From Nevskiales bacterium (GTDB lineage: Bacteria; Pseudomonadota; Gammaproteobacteria; Steroidobacterales; GCA-2729495): a stretch of 62,215 bases of DNA. Under the pieces are notes generated by a model, which ran no database searches, was not told where the DNA came from, and worked only from the letters and a program-made list of their open reading frames with translations. The stretch spans positions 1 through 62,215 of the forward strand of contig WYBE01000012.1 in the NCBI GenBank assembly GCA_011526045.1, written 5' to 3'. Both the position numbers and the translations under genes were made by a program. This document shows, piece by piece, positions 1-8,349 of this stretch; the stretch's first letter is position 1, and each line of letters begins with the position of its first letter.

Positions 1-154
1 CGGCGCGGGCATGTGTGGAGCCGGCTGCCAGGACGGCCGCAGCCGGCGCAACCCATAGCGACGAGCACATGGACGTGCGAGGAGCGGCACGCGCCGGGGC
101 CACGACCACCGCCACAACACCGTCCACCGATGATCCGCTGCATTCCGCCAGATT
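1..154 (+). repeat. Dispersed intergenic repeat, copy 1
   Basis: This segment matches the reverse complement of 39445-39591. Hand alignment gives 12 mismatches in the first 110 bases, and bases 54-93 are identical over 40 nt. After base 110 the copies differ by a 6-nt gap and more substitutions. One reading frame keeps the peptide SDEHMDVRGAAR in both copies, and the 6-nt gap is in frame, but no start with a ribosome site is seen, so I do not call a gene. The left end may lie outside the window. It sits just beyond the terminator of the leftward tRNA-Gln transcript. A perfect 12-nt palindrome (CCCACCGGTGGG, 171-182) lies between it and that terminator. Confidence 0.75.
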
Positions 155-191
155 GGTGCAGAGTCCGGCACCCACCGGTGGGCGAAGAACC

Positions 192-221
192 AAAAAAAAG
201 GCCCACTCTCGTGGGCCTTTT
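192..221 (-). terminator. Intrinsic terminator after tRNA-Gln
   Basis: Read leftward, a 7-bp GC stem (GGCCCAC/GTGGGCC, 4-nt loop, 200-217) is followed by eight T residues. It lies 10 nt beyond the tRNA CCA end, so it should end the rplM-rpsI-tRNA transcript. A shorter T-run on the other side makes it weakly bidirectional. Confidence 0.9.
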
Positions 222-230
222 CGCTGGTGT

Positions 231-304
231 TGGCTGGGGGACTAGGATTCGAACCTAGGTTAACGGAGTCAGAGTCCGCTGTCCTACCACTAGACGATCC
301 CCCA
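231..304 (-). tRNA. tRNA-Gln (anticodon CTG)
   Basis: The 74-nt gene folds as a full cloverleaf. The acceptor stem is TGGGGGA/TCCCCCA, the discriminator is G and the 3' CCA is encoded (231-233). The anticodon loop is CTCTGAC, giving anticodon CTG for the Gln codon CAG, and the T-arm carries GGTTCGAATCC. It lies 42 nt downstream of rpsI on the same strand, with no convincing promoter in the gap and a strong terminator right after it. It is therefore probably co-transcribed with rplM-rpsI and released by processing. Confidence 0.95.
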
Positions 305-346
305 ATACAGGCGGACCGGGCCGTCGCAGGTATCCGCCGACCCGGC

Positions 347-739
347 TCAGCGCTTGGAGTACTGGGTCGCGCGGCGGGCCTTGCGCACACCGACCTTTTT
401 GCGCTCGACTTCGCGAGCATCGCGCGTGACAAAACCGGCGCGACGCAGCGCGCTGCGCAGGCTGTCGTCGTACGCCATCAGTGCGCGGGTAAGTCCGTGA
501 CGGATCGCGCCCGCCTGCCCCGTGGTGCCGCCGCCGTTGACGGCGACGTCGATGTCGAATCGTGTGGCCAACTGCGTCAGTTCCAGCGGCTGACGCACGA
601 TCATCCGCGCCGTCTTGCGCCCGAAGAACTCGTCGAGCGGTCGGTCATTGACCGTGATCGTGCCCTTGCCCGGGCGCAGATAAACGCGGGCCGTAGAACT
701 CTTGCGCCGGCCGGTGCCGTAGAAAGCCTGGGTCGCCAT
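347..739 (-). CDS. rpsI: 30S ribosomal protein S9
   Basis: This 130-residue protein is the usual length for S9. It starts [15 protein letters not shown], contains the [14 protein letters not shown] segment typical of the family, and ends in the conserved basic tail RRATQYSKR, whose terminal Arg reaches the ribosomal P site in known structures. It is the second gene of the two-gene rplM-rpsI operon, 20 nt after rplM, the same arrangement as in most bacteria. tRNA-Gln follows on the same strand. Confidence 0.98.
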   Translation of the reverse strand: MATQAFYGTGRRKSSTARVYLRPGKGTITVNDRPLDEFFGRKTARMIVRQPLELTQLATRFDIDVAVNGGGTTGQAGAIRHGLTRALMAYDDSLRSALRRAGFVTRDAREVERKKVGVRKARRATQYSKR

Positions 740-759
740 CCTGCTCTGTCCTGGGTGCT

Positions 760-1188
760 TCAGATCTTTAGAGGTTGCGGTTGCTGGGCTGCGTGGTCGT
801 GTTGCGCGCCGGGGAAAACCTTGAGTTTGCGCAGCATCGCGCTGCCGAGCCGGTTCTTCGGCAGCATTCCCTTGACCGCCAGGCGCAGCGCCTGCTCGGG
901 GGAACGCGCCATCAGGGACTCCAGGCTTTCGGACTTCAGGTTACCGACGTAGCCTGTATAGCGATAATAAGTCTTGTCTTTCAGCTTGTTGCCCGTGACG
1001 CGGATCTTGGCCGCATTGACCACCACCAGGTAGTCCCCGGTATCCACGTGGGGGGTGTAAACGGGCTTGTGCTTGCCACGCAGCCGATGAGCCAGCTCCG
1101 TTGCGAGGCGGCCGAGCGTACGACCATCTGCATCGACGAGATACCAGCCGCGCTGAACGTCTTGTGCTTTTGCGGAAATCGTTTTCAT
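760..1188 (-). CDS. rplM: 50S ribosomal protein L13
   Basis: This 142-residue protein matches the usual length of L13, an early-assembling 23S rRNA-binding protein. Recognisable segments are [16 protein letters not shown] near the N-terminus, [12 protein letters not shown] in the middle and [11 protein letters not shown] towards the C-terminus. It is the first gene of the rplM-rpsI unit and has a well-formed promoter upstream at 1239-1267. The predicted leader is only about 44 nt and contains a GC-rich hairpin (GGGCC/GGGCCC). Whether L13 acts on that hairpin cannot be told from sequence. Confidence 0.98.
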   Translation of the reverse strand: MKTISAKAQDVQRGWYLVDADGRTLGRLATELAHRLRGKHKPVYTPHVDTGDYLVVVNAAKIRVTGNKLKDKTYYRYTGYVGNLKSESLESLMARSPEQALRLAVKGMLPKNRLGSAMLRKLKVFPGAQHDHAAQQPQPLKI

Positions 1189-1238
1189 GGGGCTTTTCGG
1201 ATCGGGCCCGCAGGCCCGCCGCAGGCGGAAAGGCCGCG

Positions 1239-1267
1239 ATTCTAATGGCCCACCCGGGTCTTTTCAA
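1239..1267 (-). promoter_or_regulatory. Sigma70 promoter of rplM-rpsI
   Basis: On the minus strand there is TTGAAA (1267-1262), a 17-nt spacer and TAGAAT (1244-1239). This gives a start near 1232 and a leader of about 44 nt before rplM. Spacing and hexamers are close to consensus, as expected for a ribosomal protein operon. Confidence 0.75.
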
Positions 1268-1574
1268 TCGAAAACCGTGCGGGCACGGCGGCCGGCGGGT
1301 CTGCCGCGGGCCAGATCATCCGGGACCGGTGCCGGGAACCCTGGCGGCGGCACCAGGACGCGCACGGACCAGGGTCGAACCGCCCGGCCCGGGCGATCGC
1401 CGGGAAGGCCGATGGACCAGGGCGCGCGTGTCAGGGGTAACACGATCTCTGACCGGCCATCACAGCAGCCGAACAACCGCTACACGACGGTACTGAGTAC
1501 CCGGTAACGAAACCCGTCAGATCCCCCTCGAGCCCGGATCTGTCGGCGAGTCCCAGTGCCGCGCCGCGCAGCCG
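1268..1574. other. Intergenic DNA without a recognised gene
   Basis: About 300 bases separate the back-to-back rplM and crp promoters. Open frames here are short, lack ribosome sites and resemble nothing I know. A small perfect inverted repeat (GGTAC-TGA-GTACC, 1489-1501) is the only structure I noticed. I see no RNA gene or coding signal. Confidence 0.5.
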
Positions 1575-1590
1575 TGTGAGGCAGCTCACA
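1575..1590. promoter_or_regulatory. CRP-type operator upstream of crp
   Basis: TGTGAGGCAGCTCACA is a perfect match to the CRP consensus TGTGA-N6-TCACA. Its centre (1582.5) is 61.5 bp from the start predicted from the downstream -10 (about 1644). That is the classical class I activation position. It implies that the Crp-family protein encoded just downstream controls its own gene. Confidence 0.85.
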
Positions 1591-1605
1591 GTTCTGAAAA
1601 CCGAC

Positions 1606-1637
1606 TTGACATACTTCGCCGGGTTTGCCCTTACACT
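1606..1637 (+). promoter_or_regulatory. Probable crp promoter
   Basis: A perfect TTGACA (1606-1611) is followed by TACACT (1632-1637). The 20-nt spacer is longer than optimal, which would make the promoter weak without an activator and fits the CRP site centred 61.5 bp upstream of the predicted start. The untranslated leader would be about 90 nt and contains a run of eight T at 1711-1718. Confidence 0.6.
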
Positions 1638-1733
1638 GCCTCGCAATTGAACATATCGCCACGCTGAAGTTCTCGCGAAGCGTGTAGTTTGCAGAGTTGT
1701 TGTTGTGTGGTTTTTTTTGGGGAGGGTGAGCCA

Positions 1734-2426
1734 ATGGCTACGAACGGCAGAACGCTGAGTGACATCCCGGCAATCAACCGGTTCCTGACCTACTGCCGCG
1801 TGCGTACGGTCCCCGGCAAGACGGTGATGATCCACGCCGGCGACATGCCCGATACGCTCTACTACATCATGAGCGGCTCGGTCGAAGTGATGATCGAGGA
1901 CGAAGACGGCAACGAAATGGTGCTCGCCTACCTGAACAAGGGTCAGTTCTTCGGTGAGATGGGGCTGTTCAACGAGCAGCCGAGCCGCAGCGCGTGGGTG
2001 AGGACCCGCGTGTCATCGGAAATCGCCGAGATGACATACCCGCGCTTCCGCCAGATCGCGAGCGAGAGCCCCGGGCTCGTCTTCGAACTGGCCACCCAGA
2101 TGGCAACCCGCCTGACGCGCACCAATCGCAAGTTGAGCGACCTGGCGTTCGTCGATGTCACTGGCCGGGTGGCGCACGCGATTCGGGACCTGTGCAACGA
2201 GCCGGACGCAATGACGCACCCGCAGGGCATGCAGATCAAGGTCAGCCGGCAGGAACTGTCGCGTCTGGTCGGCTGCTCGCGTGAAATGGCCGGCCGGGTG
2301 CTCAAGGTCCTCGAGGACGAGGGTCTCGTTTCGGCCAGCGGCAAGACGATCGTGGTATTCAACGCGCGGCCGCAGCCCAAGATCCGCGCGGTGCCCGCGC
2401 CGGCTGCAGCAGCCAACGGCCAGTAA
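1734..2426 (+). CDS. crp: Crp/Vfr-type cAMP receptor transcription factor
   Basis: This 230-residue protein has an N-terminal cyclic-nucleotide domain and a C-terminal winged helix. FGEMGLF plus R85-S86 (SRSAWVR) keep the G-E and R-S residues that bind cAMP in E. coli CRP; the partner pair T127-S128 reads T130-N131 here. The recognition helix (VGCSREMAGRVLK, 179-191) has the CSRE contacts that read TGTGA. SREMAGRVL resembles xanthomonad Clp and pseudomonad Vfr, but Clp has lost the R-S pair that is kept here. The start follows GGGGAGGG; an in-frame ATG 15 codons upstream lacks such a site. An Ala/Pro-rich tail of about 18 residues extends past the usual C-terminus. Confidence 0.93.
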   Translation: MATNGRTLSDIPAINRFLTYCRVRTVPGKTVMIHAGDMPDTLYYIMSGSVEVMIEDEDGNEMVLAYLNKGQFFGEMGLFNEQPSRSAWVRTRVSSEIAEMTYPRFRQIASESPGLVFELATQMATRLTRTNRKLSDLAFVDVTGRVAHAIRDLCNEPDAMTHPQGMQIKVSRQELSRLVGCSREMAGRVLKVLEDEGLVSASGKTIVVFNARPQPKIRAVPAPAAAANGQ

Positions 2427-2458
2427 GCGCCGACCGAATCAGGCGGCGGCTGTCGGCC

Positions 2459-3142
2459 TCAGCCGGACGCCGCCGCCAGTTCTTTCCGCATCGCGCGGAT
2501 GGTTTCGGCGTAGTTGCCGCCGCCGAATATCGCAGAACCAGCCACGAACGTGTCCGCGCCCGCCTCCGCCACTGCGCGAATGTTGTCCGTCTTGATGCCG
2601 CCGTCGACCTCGATCCGCAGCGGCTTGCCCAGTTCGTCGATACGCCGGCGCACCTGGCGAATTTTCGGCAGGACGCCGGGAATGAACGACTGGCCGCCAA
2701 AGCCGGGATTCACGGACATCAGCAGTACGAAATCGAGCTTTTCGAGCGTGTAGTCCAGGTAATCGATCGGTGTGGCCGGGTTGATCGCCAGGCCCGGGCT
2801 GCAACCGAGACGGCGAATCAGTTCGATGGTGCGATCGACGTGATCGCTCGCCTCCGGATGGAAGCTGATCCAGCTGGCGCCGGCCGCCGCGAAATCCTCC
2901 ACCAGGCGATCCACGGGACGGGTCATGAGATGCGCGTCGATGGGCGCCCTGATCCCGTGCCGGCGCAGGGCCTTGCAGACGAGCGGCCCGATGGTGAGGT
3001 TCGGGACGTAATGGTTGTCCATCACGTCGAAGTGGATCACGTCGGCACCGGCGGCCAGCACCGCATCCACTTCATCACCGAGCCTGGCGAAATCGGCCGA
3101 AAGGATGGACGGCGCAATGAGCGCGGGGTTTTTCCGTGCCAC
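2459..3142 (-). CDS. rpe: Ribulose-phosphate 3-epimerase
   Basis: Rpe interconverts ribulose-5-phosphate and xylulose-5-phosphate in the pentose phosphate pathway. The 227-residue TIM barrel shows [14 protein letters not shown], the metal-binding [22 protein letters not shown] and the phosphate-binding EVDGGI and AGSAIFG segments. I chose a GTG start at 3142 because GGAAGGAGG stands 6 nt upstream. The open frame continues 13 codons further, but that stretch is not conserved-looking. It converges on crp, with 32 nt between stops, and follows djlA leftward by about 42 nt, so the two may share a transcript. Confidence 0.96.
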   Translation of the reverse strand: MARKNPALIAPSILSADFARLGDEVDAVLAAGADVIHFDVMDNHYVPNLTIGPLVCKALRRHGIRAPIDAHLMTRPVDRLVEDFAAAGASWISFHPEASDHVDRTIELIRRLGCSPGLAINPATPIDYLDYTLEKLDFVLLMSVNPGFGGQSFIPGVLPKIRQVRRRIDELGKPLRIEVDGGIKTDNIRAVAEAGADTFVAGSAIFGGGNYAETIRAMRKELAAASG

Positions 3143-3184
3143 GTCCGGCCTCCTTCCCGGTACCGGGCCGCATGGTAGCACGGC

Positions 3185-3991
3185 CTAACGGAAGCCCCGG
3201 CGCTCCCTGATCTTCTCGTAGGCCGCGCGAATCTCGCGCGTACGCTCCTCGGCAAGCTCCAGCATCGAATCCGGCAGCCCCCGCGCCATCTGCTTGTCCG
3301 GGTGATGCTCGTTCATGAGCCGACGATAAGCGGTCTTGACCTCGCGGTCGCTCGCCGTGGATGGCACGCCGAGGACGTGATAGGCATTGTCGAGCGTATC
3401 CTCCGGAGCCTGTGTCGCCGCGTCAGCGCCAAAGCCGCGCCGCGTCCGAAGCAGCGCCTCGATGTGTGCAAGCCCGATCCGGCTGACGCCCAGAGCGGTG
3501 GCAATCCGCCCGAGCAGCACCCGTTCCGCCGGCGTGATCGCCCCCTTCTCCAGGGCAAGATCGACCTGTATTTCCAGGAACAGCCGCAGCAACTCCGGGT
3601 GATTGCCGCAACGCTGCTGCAGCCGGTGCACCTGCTCGTCCACCGGGAAATCCGGCTTCTTGCCAGTATTGAACAGGTCGATGGCCAGACGCATTTCGTG
3701 CTCGCCAAGCCGCATGCGCCGCATCACGCCGCGGGCGGCGCCGATCTCGGCCTCCGACACACGGCCGTCCACCTTGGCCAGGTGCCCCATCACCAGAAAG
3801 GTCGTCTCGAAGAACAGCCGCTGGCGGTCGACCGAAGGCGCCTGCCGGGCGCGTCGTCGCGAACCGTTGCGCCCCGCCGAGAGGCCGCGGTCGAACTGAT
3901 GCCCGAGGATGACGCCGACGACCACCCCGACGATGTTGCGGGTTACCGCGTAGCCGAGCAGCCCGCCGGCGATTTTTCCGATCCAAGCCAT
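3185..3991 (-). CDS. djlA: DjlA-type membrane-anchored DnaJ co-chaperone
   Basis: The 268-residue protein has the DjlA layout. An N-terminal Gly-rich transmembrane segment spans roughly residues 5-33, a TerB-like helical domain roughly 55-165, and a C-terminal J domain carries the HPD signature at 230-232 (EHHPDK). J domains stimulate the ATPase of Hsp70 (DnaK). DjlA exposes its J domain to the cytoplasm and in E. coli affects envelope stress signalling. Here it lies divergent to purC and upstream of rpe on the same strand. Confidence 0.9.
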   Translation of the reverse strand: MAWIGKIAGGLLGYAVTRNIVGVVVGVILGHQFDRGLSAGRNGSRRRARQAPSVDRQRLFFETTFLVMGHLAKVDGRVSEAEIGAARGVMRRMRLGEHEMRLAIDLFNTGKKPDFPVDEQVHRLQQRCGNHPELLRLFLEIQVDLALEKGAITPAERVLLGRIATALGVSRIGLAHIEALLRTRRGFGADAATQAPEDTLDNAYHVLGVPSTASDREVKTAYRRLMNEHHPDKQMARGLPDSMLELAEERTREIRAAYEKIRERRGFR

Positions 3992-4039
3992 GCCGTGTCG
4001 CCGCGCCTTTGCGCCCGTTTTTCCGCCGGCTGCCAGCCG

Positions 4040-4068
4040 TTACGGACATGGCGGCGCCGGCTTACAAT
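4040..4068 (+). promoter_or_regulatory. Probable purC promoter
   Basis: TTACGG (4040-4045), a 17-nt spacer and TACAAT (4063-4068) form a plausible sigma70 promoter. It starts transcription about 30 nt before the chosen purC ATG. The -10 hexamer overlaps an upstream in-frame ATG (4067), which argues against using that codon as the start. Confidence 0.6.
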
Positions 4069-4105
4069 GACCGCCCTGCCTGACCACCGGAGTGGAACAG
4101 CGAGA

Positions 4106-5011
4106 ATGAGCAGCACAGACGCGGATACCGTCCTGTATGAATCCAGATTGGCAGGGCTGCGACGGATCAGTCAAGGCAAGGTTCGCGACATCTACGAAGT
4201 CGATCGCGAACACCTGCTGATCGTAACGTCGGACCGCCTGTCCGCATTCGACGTCGTGCTCCCGGACCCGATCCCCGGCAAGGGCGCGGTACTGACCCAG
4301 CTGTCGAACTTCTGGTTCGCCCGCATGCAGGAGATCGTGCCGAATCACCTCACCGGCCGCCGCCCACAGGACGTGGTCAGCGACCCGGCCGAGCGCGCCA
4401 TCGTCGCCGGGCGCGCCGTGGTCGTGCGCCGCCTGGCGCCGTTGCCGGTAGAGGCCGTCGTGCGCGGCTACCTGATCGGCTCGGGCTGGAAAGACTACAA
4501 GGACACGGGCACGGTGTGCGGCATCGCGCTGCCGGCGGGGCTACCGCTCGCCGCACAGCTGCCGGAGCCGATCTTTACGCCGGCCACCAAGGCGCAGATC
4601 GGGGAGCATGACCAGAACATCAGCTTTGCGGAGATGGAGGCTCTGGTCGGAGCGCAGCGTGCACGCCAGGTGCGGTCGCTGGCGCTCGAGATCTACCGCC
4701 GCGGCGCCCAGTACGCGCGCACACGGGGCATCATCATCGCGGACACGAAATTCGAGTTCGGCCTCGACCAGGCTGGCAAGCTCTACCTCATCGACGAGGT
4801 GTTGACACCGGACTCCTCGCGCTTCTGGCCGGCCGTCGATTACCGGACCGGCATCAGCCCACCGAGCTTCGACAAGCAATACGTGCGCGACTACCTGGAG
4901 ACCCTGGACTGGGACAAGAAGGCTCCGGGGCCACGGTTGCCGCCCGAAGTCATTCGCCGCACCGCCGAGAAATACCGCCAGGCCTTCGAACTGCTGGCCG
5001 CCTCGGGCTGA
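4106..5011 (+). CDS. purC: Phosphoribosylaminoimidazole-succinocarboxamide synthase (SAICAR synthase)
   Basis: PurC joins CAIR and aspartate with ATP in purine synthesis. The 301-residue product is the longer, yeast-Ade1-like form rather than the 237-residue enterobacterial type. Visible motifs are GKVRDIYEV (nucleotide loop, from residue 24), [36 protein letters not shown] and [15 protein letters not shown]. The frame stays open far upstream, but that part is antisense to djlA and not PurC-like. The start at 4106 follows the promoter at 4040-4068. The YihY-family gene follows 11 nt later, probably in one transcript. Confidence 0.95.
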   Translation: MSSTDADTVLYESRLAGLRRISQGKVRDIYEVDREHLLIVTSDRLSAFDVVLPDPIPGKGAVLTQLSNFWFARMQEIVPNHLTGRRPQDVVSDPAERAIVAGRAVVVRRLAPLPVEAVVRGYLIGSGWKDYKDTGTVCGIALPAGLPLAAQLPEPIFTPATKAQIGEHDQNISFAEMEALVGAQRARQVRSLALEIYRRGAQYARTRGIIIADTKFEFGLDQAGKLYLIDEVLTPDSSRFWPAVDYRTGISPPSFDKQYVRDYLETLDWDKKAPGPRLPPEVIRRTAEKYRQAFELLAASG

Positions 5012-5022
5012 GCCCAACGGAG

Positions 5023-6354
5023 ATGCCCGCCAGCCCGACGCGCCGCATCGAATCGCTGCTGTGGCACCCGCGTCTGGCGCAGTTGCCTGCGGTGATGCGG
5101 GCCGGGGCCAGTGTCGCTCGCCTGATCTATGCGGTCCTGCGGGATGTCGCCTCGGGGCCGCTGACGCTCCGGGCGATGGGCCTGGTCTACGTGACCATCC
5201 TGTCACTGGTGCCGCTGCTCGCGGTGAGCTTCTCGGTGCTGAGAGCGTTCGGGTTTCATCGCCAGCTGCAGCCGCTGCTCTACCAGTTCCTCGAGCCTCT
5301 CGGCCAGCGCGGAGTGGAACTCGCCGACCGGGTCGTCGGATTCGTGGACAACGCGCAGGGAGACGTGCTCGCAGGTGTCGGCCTGCTGTTTCTGCTGCTC
5401 ACGGCCGTCTCGATGGCCGACCAGGTCGAGGGCAGCCTGAATCAGATCTGGCGGGTTGACCGGCCACGAAGCATCGGCCGGCGGATGAGCGAGTACCTCT
5501 CGCTGATACTCATCGGACCCGTGGTCATGGTGACGGCGATGACGCTGATTGCGAGCCTGCGCAGCGCAGCGCTCGCGCGCGGACTGCCGGGACTGAGCGA
5601 CAGCGGCACCGCAACCGCGGAACTCCTCCCCTATCTGCTGGTTTGCGCGGGGTTTTCGTTCATCTACTGGTTCGTACCGAACACCCGGGTGTGGCCGCTG
5701 GCGGCTCTCTCCGGCGGGCTGATCGGCGGCGTGCTGTGGGCGGGCACCGGCGCGCTGTTTGCGGCCTTTGTCGTGAACGCCACCACGACGATCAGTATTT
5801 ATGCGACCTTCGCCATCGTCATCAGCGCACTGTTCTGGCTCTACCTGTGCTGGCTCATTGTCATGGTCGGCGGCCAGGTGGCGTTCTACACGCAGCACCC
5901 GGAATACCTGCGCACGGGTTATCGCACGCCGGTCATCGGCACGGCCGAGCAGGAACAATCCGCGCTGGCGGTCATGGTCCTCGCGGGCGACGCATTCCGG
6001 CGTGGCAGCGGCACGACGCCCGACGACATCGCCCGCGCCACCGGATTGCCGGGGCTGTCACTGGCGCCCGTGATCGCGCGCCTCATCGATGCCGGGCTCC
6101 TGACGCGCACCGCCGACGACCGGCTCCTGCCGCAGCGCGAGCCGGTTCGCATCAGCCTCAGCGAGATCCTGCAAGCCGTGCGCCATCCGGCGAACGCCGA
6201 TTCGCGCCCGCCAGTCCGCTGGCCTGCGCAGCTGGCGACGGTGAACCACCAACTGGAGTCGGGCATCACGGCCTCCCTCGGGGGTGGCACGCTGGCCGAT
6301 CTGCTCGATCATCCCGCGGGCAGCGCAGCCGACACTCGCGGCATCGGATCGTGA
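5023..6354 (+). CDS. YihY/BrkB-family inner membrane protein
   Basis: The 443-residue product has about six hydrophobic segments in the first 290 residues, with the YihY-type stretches RAMGLVYVTILSLVPLLAVSFSV, NQIWRVDRPRS and FVVNATTTISIYATFAIVISALFWLY visible in part. It then has a soluble C-terminal part of about 140 residues, where residues near 320-370 look like a winged-helix fold (DDIARATGLPGLSLAPVIARLIDAG). Members were once called ribonuclease BN, a name later shown to be wrong; no biochemical role is established. It lies 11 nt after purC and converges on pmbA. Confidence 0.85.
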   Translation: MPASPTRRIESLLWHPRLAQLPAVMRAGASVARLIYAVLRDVASGPLTLRAMGLVYVTILSLVPLLAVSFSVLRAFGFHRQLQPLLYQFLEPLGQRGVELADRVVGFVDNAQGDVLAGVGLLFLLLTAVSMADQVEGSLNQIWRVDRPRSIGRRMSEYLSLILIGPVVMVTAMTLIASLRSAALARGLPGLSDSGTATAELLPYLLVCAGFSFIYWFVPNTRVWPLAALSGGLIGGVLWAGTGALFAAFVVNATTTISIYATFAIVISALFWLYLCWLIVMVGGQVAFYTQHPEYLRTGYRTPVIGTAEQEQSALAVMVLAGDAFRRGSGTTPDDIARATGLPGLSLAPVIARLIDAGLLTRTADDRLLPQREPVRISLSEILQAVRHPANADSRPPVRWPAQLATVNHQLESGITASLGGGTLADLLDHPAGSAADTRGIGS

Positions 6355-6370
6355 CGCAATCCGGAGCGGC

Positions 6371-7711
6371 TCAGTTGCCGGCGATCGTCATCTCGCGCAC
6401 CAGGATGGAACCGCTGCGGATTCCGCCGCGAACATCGACATCCGTGCCTACCGCCTGGATGCCCTGGTACATCTCGCGCAGATTGCCGGCAATCGTGATT
6501 TCACTGACGGGGTAACTGATCGCGCCGTTTTCGACCCAGAAGCCGGTCGCCCCGCGCGAATAGTCACCGGTCACCGGGTTCACCCCGCTGCCCATCAGTT
6601 CGGTGACGAGCAACCCCGTGCCCATCGCGGCCAGCAGCCCTTCAAAGTCGATGCCGGTGTCGGCGACCACCAGGTTGTGCACGCCACCGGCGTTGCCGGT
6701 GCTGCTCAGCCCAAGTTTGCGCGCCGAATAACTGCCGAGCACGTAGCCTTGCAGGACTCCCTGATCGACCAGGCGGCGATCGGTCGTGGCCACGCCTTCG
6801 TCGTCATAAGGCGCGCTGGCAAGGCCCTTGGCGAGATGCGGTCGCTCGTCGATGCTGACACACCGGGCCAGCACCGGTGTGCCGATGCTGTCCAGCAGGA
6901 ATGACGCGCGGCGATACTGCGCACCCCCGCTGATTGCGCCGATCAGGTGGCCCAGCAGGCCGCGGGCGAGGCGCGCCGGATACAGCACCGATGCGCTCCG
7001 GGTGTCGAGCTTGACGGCGTCGAGCCGCGCTACCGCGCGACGGGCTGCCTCCCGCCCGACGCGTATTGCCGACTCCAGGTCGGCCGGATCCCGTGCCGTG
7101 GTGAACTCGAAATCGCGCTCCATCTGCCCGGCTCTGCCGGCGAGCACGGCGCAGGAGAGGCTGTAATGCGTGTCGCGATAGCCATGGAGGAAGCCGTGAC
7201 TATTGCCGTAGGCCCGACCGCCATCATGGCTGCTCACCGCCGCGCCCTCGGAGTTCGTCACCCGCGAATCCGCCGCCAGCGCCTCGGCTTCGCAGGTGGT
7301 CGCCAGCTCGATCGCAGCAGGCGCATCCAGCGACCAAGGGTGCCAGAGATCGAGATCCGGAATGTCCTGCGCCAGTCGCGCGGCGTCCGCCAGGCCCGCG
7401 CAGGGATCTTCGGCCGTGTAACGCGCAAGCGAGCAGGCTTTGCGCACGCTCTCCTCGATCGCCTGCGCACCGAGGTCGGACGTGCTCGCTGCGCCTTTTC
7501 GCTGGCCGAAATATACGGTTATCCCAAGACCCTGGTCGCGCTGGTACTCGAGTGTTTCGACCGACCGCATGCGCACGCTGACCGAAAGCCCGGAACCGAA
7601 ACTCGCGCTGGCCTCCGCCTGCGAAGCACCGAGGCGTCGCGCCAGCGAGAGCGCATCGGCCACGCGGCCTTTCAGTTCCTCGAGACCGGGTTCGCTGTTT
7701 CCCTGTGCCAT
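6371..7711 (-). CDS. pmbA: TldE/PmbA-family protein, partner of TldD
   Basis: PmbA (TldE) forms a heterodimeric metalloprotease with TldD, known in E. coli for maturing microcin B17 and degrading CcdA antitoxin. The 446-residue product has family stretches such as LGITVYFGQRKGAAST and GSGVNPVTGDYSRGATGFWVENG. As expected it lacks the HExxxH zinc motif, which TldD supplies. I place the start at ATG 7711; the frame extends 30 codons upstream through the divergent promoter region. Its partner tldD lies 0.9 kb away on the same strand, with purE on the other strand between them. Confidence 0.93.
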   Translation of the reverse strand: MAQGNSEPGLEELKGRVADALSLARRLGASQAEASASFGSGLSVSVRMRSVETLEYQRDQGLGITVYFGQRKGAASTSDLGAQAIEESVRKACSLARYTAEDPCAGLADAARLAQDIPDLDLWHPWSLDAPAAIELATTCEAEALAADSRVTNSEGAAVSSHDGGRAYGNSHGFLHGYRDTHYSLSCAVLAGRAGQMERDFEFTTARDPADLESAIRVGREAARRAVARLDAVKLDTRSASVLYPARLARGLLGHLIGAISGGAQYRRASFLLDSIGTPVLARCVSIDERPHLAKGLASAPYDDEGVATTDRRLVDQGVLQGYVLGSYSARKLGLSSTGNAGGVHNLVVADTGIDFEGLLAAMGTGLLVTELMGSGVNPVTGDYSRGATGFWVENGAISYPVSEITIAGNLREMYQGIQAVGTDVDVRGGIRSGSILVREMTIAGN

Positions 7712-7743
7712 GCCCGGAGACGCTCCTGCAGAAATCGCGCGGC

Positions 7744-7793
7744 ATTCTAACAGGGGCGCAGCGCGGTTCCGGCGCGCCGACGGATGGTATGAT
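7744..7793. promoter_or_regulatory. Divergent pmbA/purE promoter region
   Basis: A leftward TAGAAT (7749-7744) sits 33 nt before pmbA and a rightward TATGAT (7788-7793) sits 36 nt before purE. Neither has a convincing -35 hexamer, so both are inferred from position and the -10 alone. Confidence 0.4.
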
Positions 7794-7828
7794 CCGGGCA
7801 CCTTTTCTGCATCGGAGCCGTGCGGCCG

Positions 7829-8323
7829 ATGAGCAAACCTCTGGTTGGCATTCTGATGGGCTCCCGATCCGACTGGGAACTGATGTCACATGCCTCGGCG
7901 ACGCTCGACGCGCTCGGCATCCCCCATGAAGTCAATGCCATTTCCGCCCACCGGGCCCCGGATCGCGTATCGGACTATTGCGAGACTGCCCGTGAGCGCG
8001 GCCTCAAGGTGCTGATCGCAGGCGCCGGCCTGGCAGCGGCGCTGCCGGGAGTGGCAGCCGCAAAAACCCCGCTACCCGTGCTCGGCGTGCCGCTGCCATC
8101 GCCGGCCCTCGGTGGCATGGACGCGCTGCTCTCGATCGTGCAGATGCCGCCAGGCGTTCCGGTCGGCACGCTCGCGATCGGCAAGGCGGGTGCGATCAAC
8201 GCCGCGTTGCTCGCAGCAGCCATTCTTGCGCTCGGCGACGAACGCATCCGCGACGCGCTGGATGCGTATCGGGCAAAGCAAACCGCCACCGTGCTCGCCA
8301 ATACCGATCCGCGCGCGATTTGA
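7829..8323 (+). CDS. purE: 5-(carboxyamino)imidazole ribonucleotide mutase (class I PurE)
   Basis: PurE converts N5-CAIR to CAIR. The 164-residue product carries the class I signatures [11 protein letters not shown] at the N-terminus, SAHRAPDR (catalytic His loop) and [31 protein letters not shown] in part, the phosphate and base-binding loop. GGAG at 7814-7817 is spaced 11 nt from ATG 7829 but only 2 nt from an in-frame GTG at 7820, so I prefer the ATG. No purK is adjacent; the gene stands alone between pmbA and tldD on the opposite strand. Confidence 0.95.
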   Translation: MSKPLVGILMGSRSDWELMSHASATLDALGIPHEVNAISAHRAPDRVSDYCETARERGLKVLIAGAGLAAALPGVAAAKTPLPVLGVPLPSPALGGMDALLSIVQMPPGVPVGTLAIGKAGAINAALLAAAILALGDERIRDALDAYRAKQTATVLANTDPRAI

Positions 8324-8349
8324 CGACTGGCCCCCGCGGGCCTGGCGCC

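Noticed and set aside
1..245. Possible peptide gene containing the conserved SDEHMDVRGAAR in repeat copy 1
   Set aside because: The frame has no convincing start or ribosome site and runs through the terminator and into tRNA-Gln. I keep it as a repeat, not a gene.
3302..4105. Long N-terminal extension of the purC frame
   Set aside because: It is antisense to djlA, has no PurC similarity, and a promoter lies at 4040-4068, so translation must begin after it.
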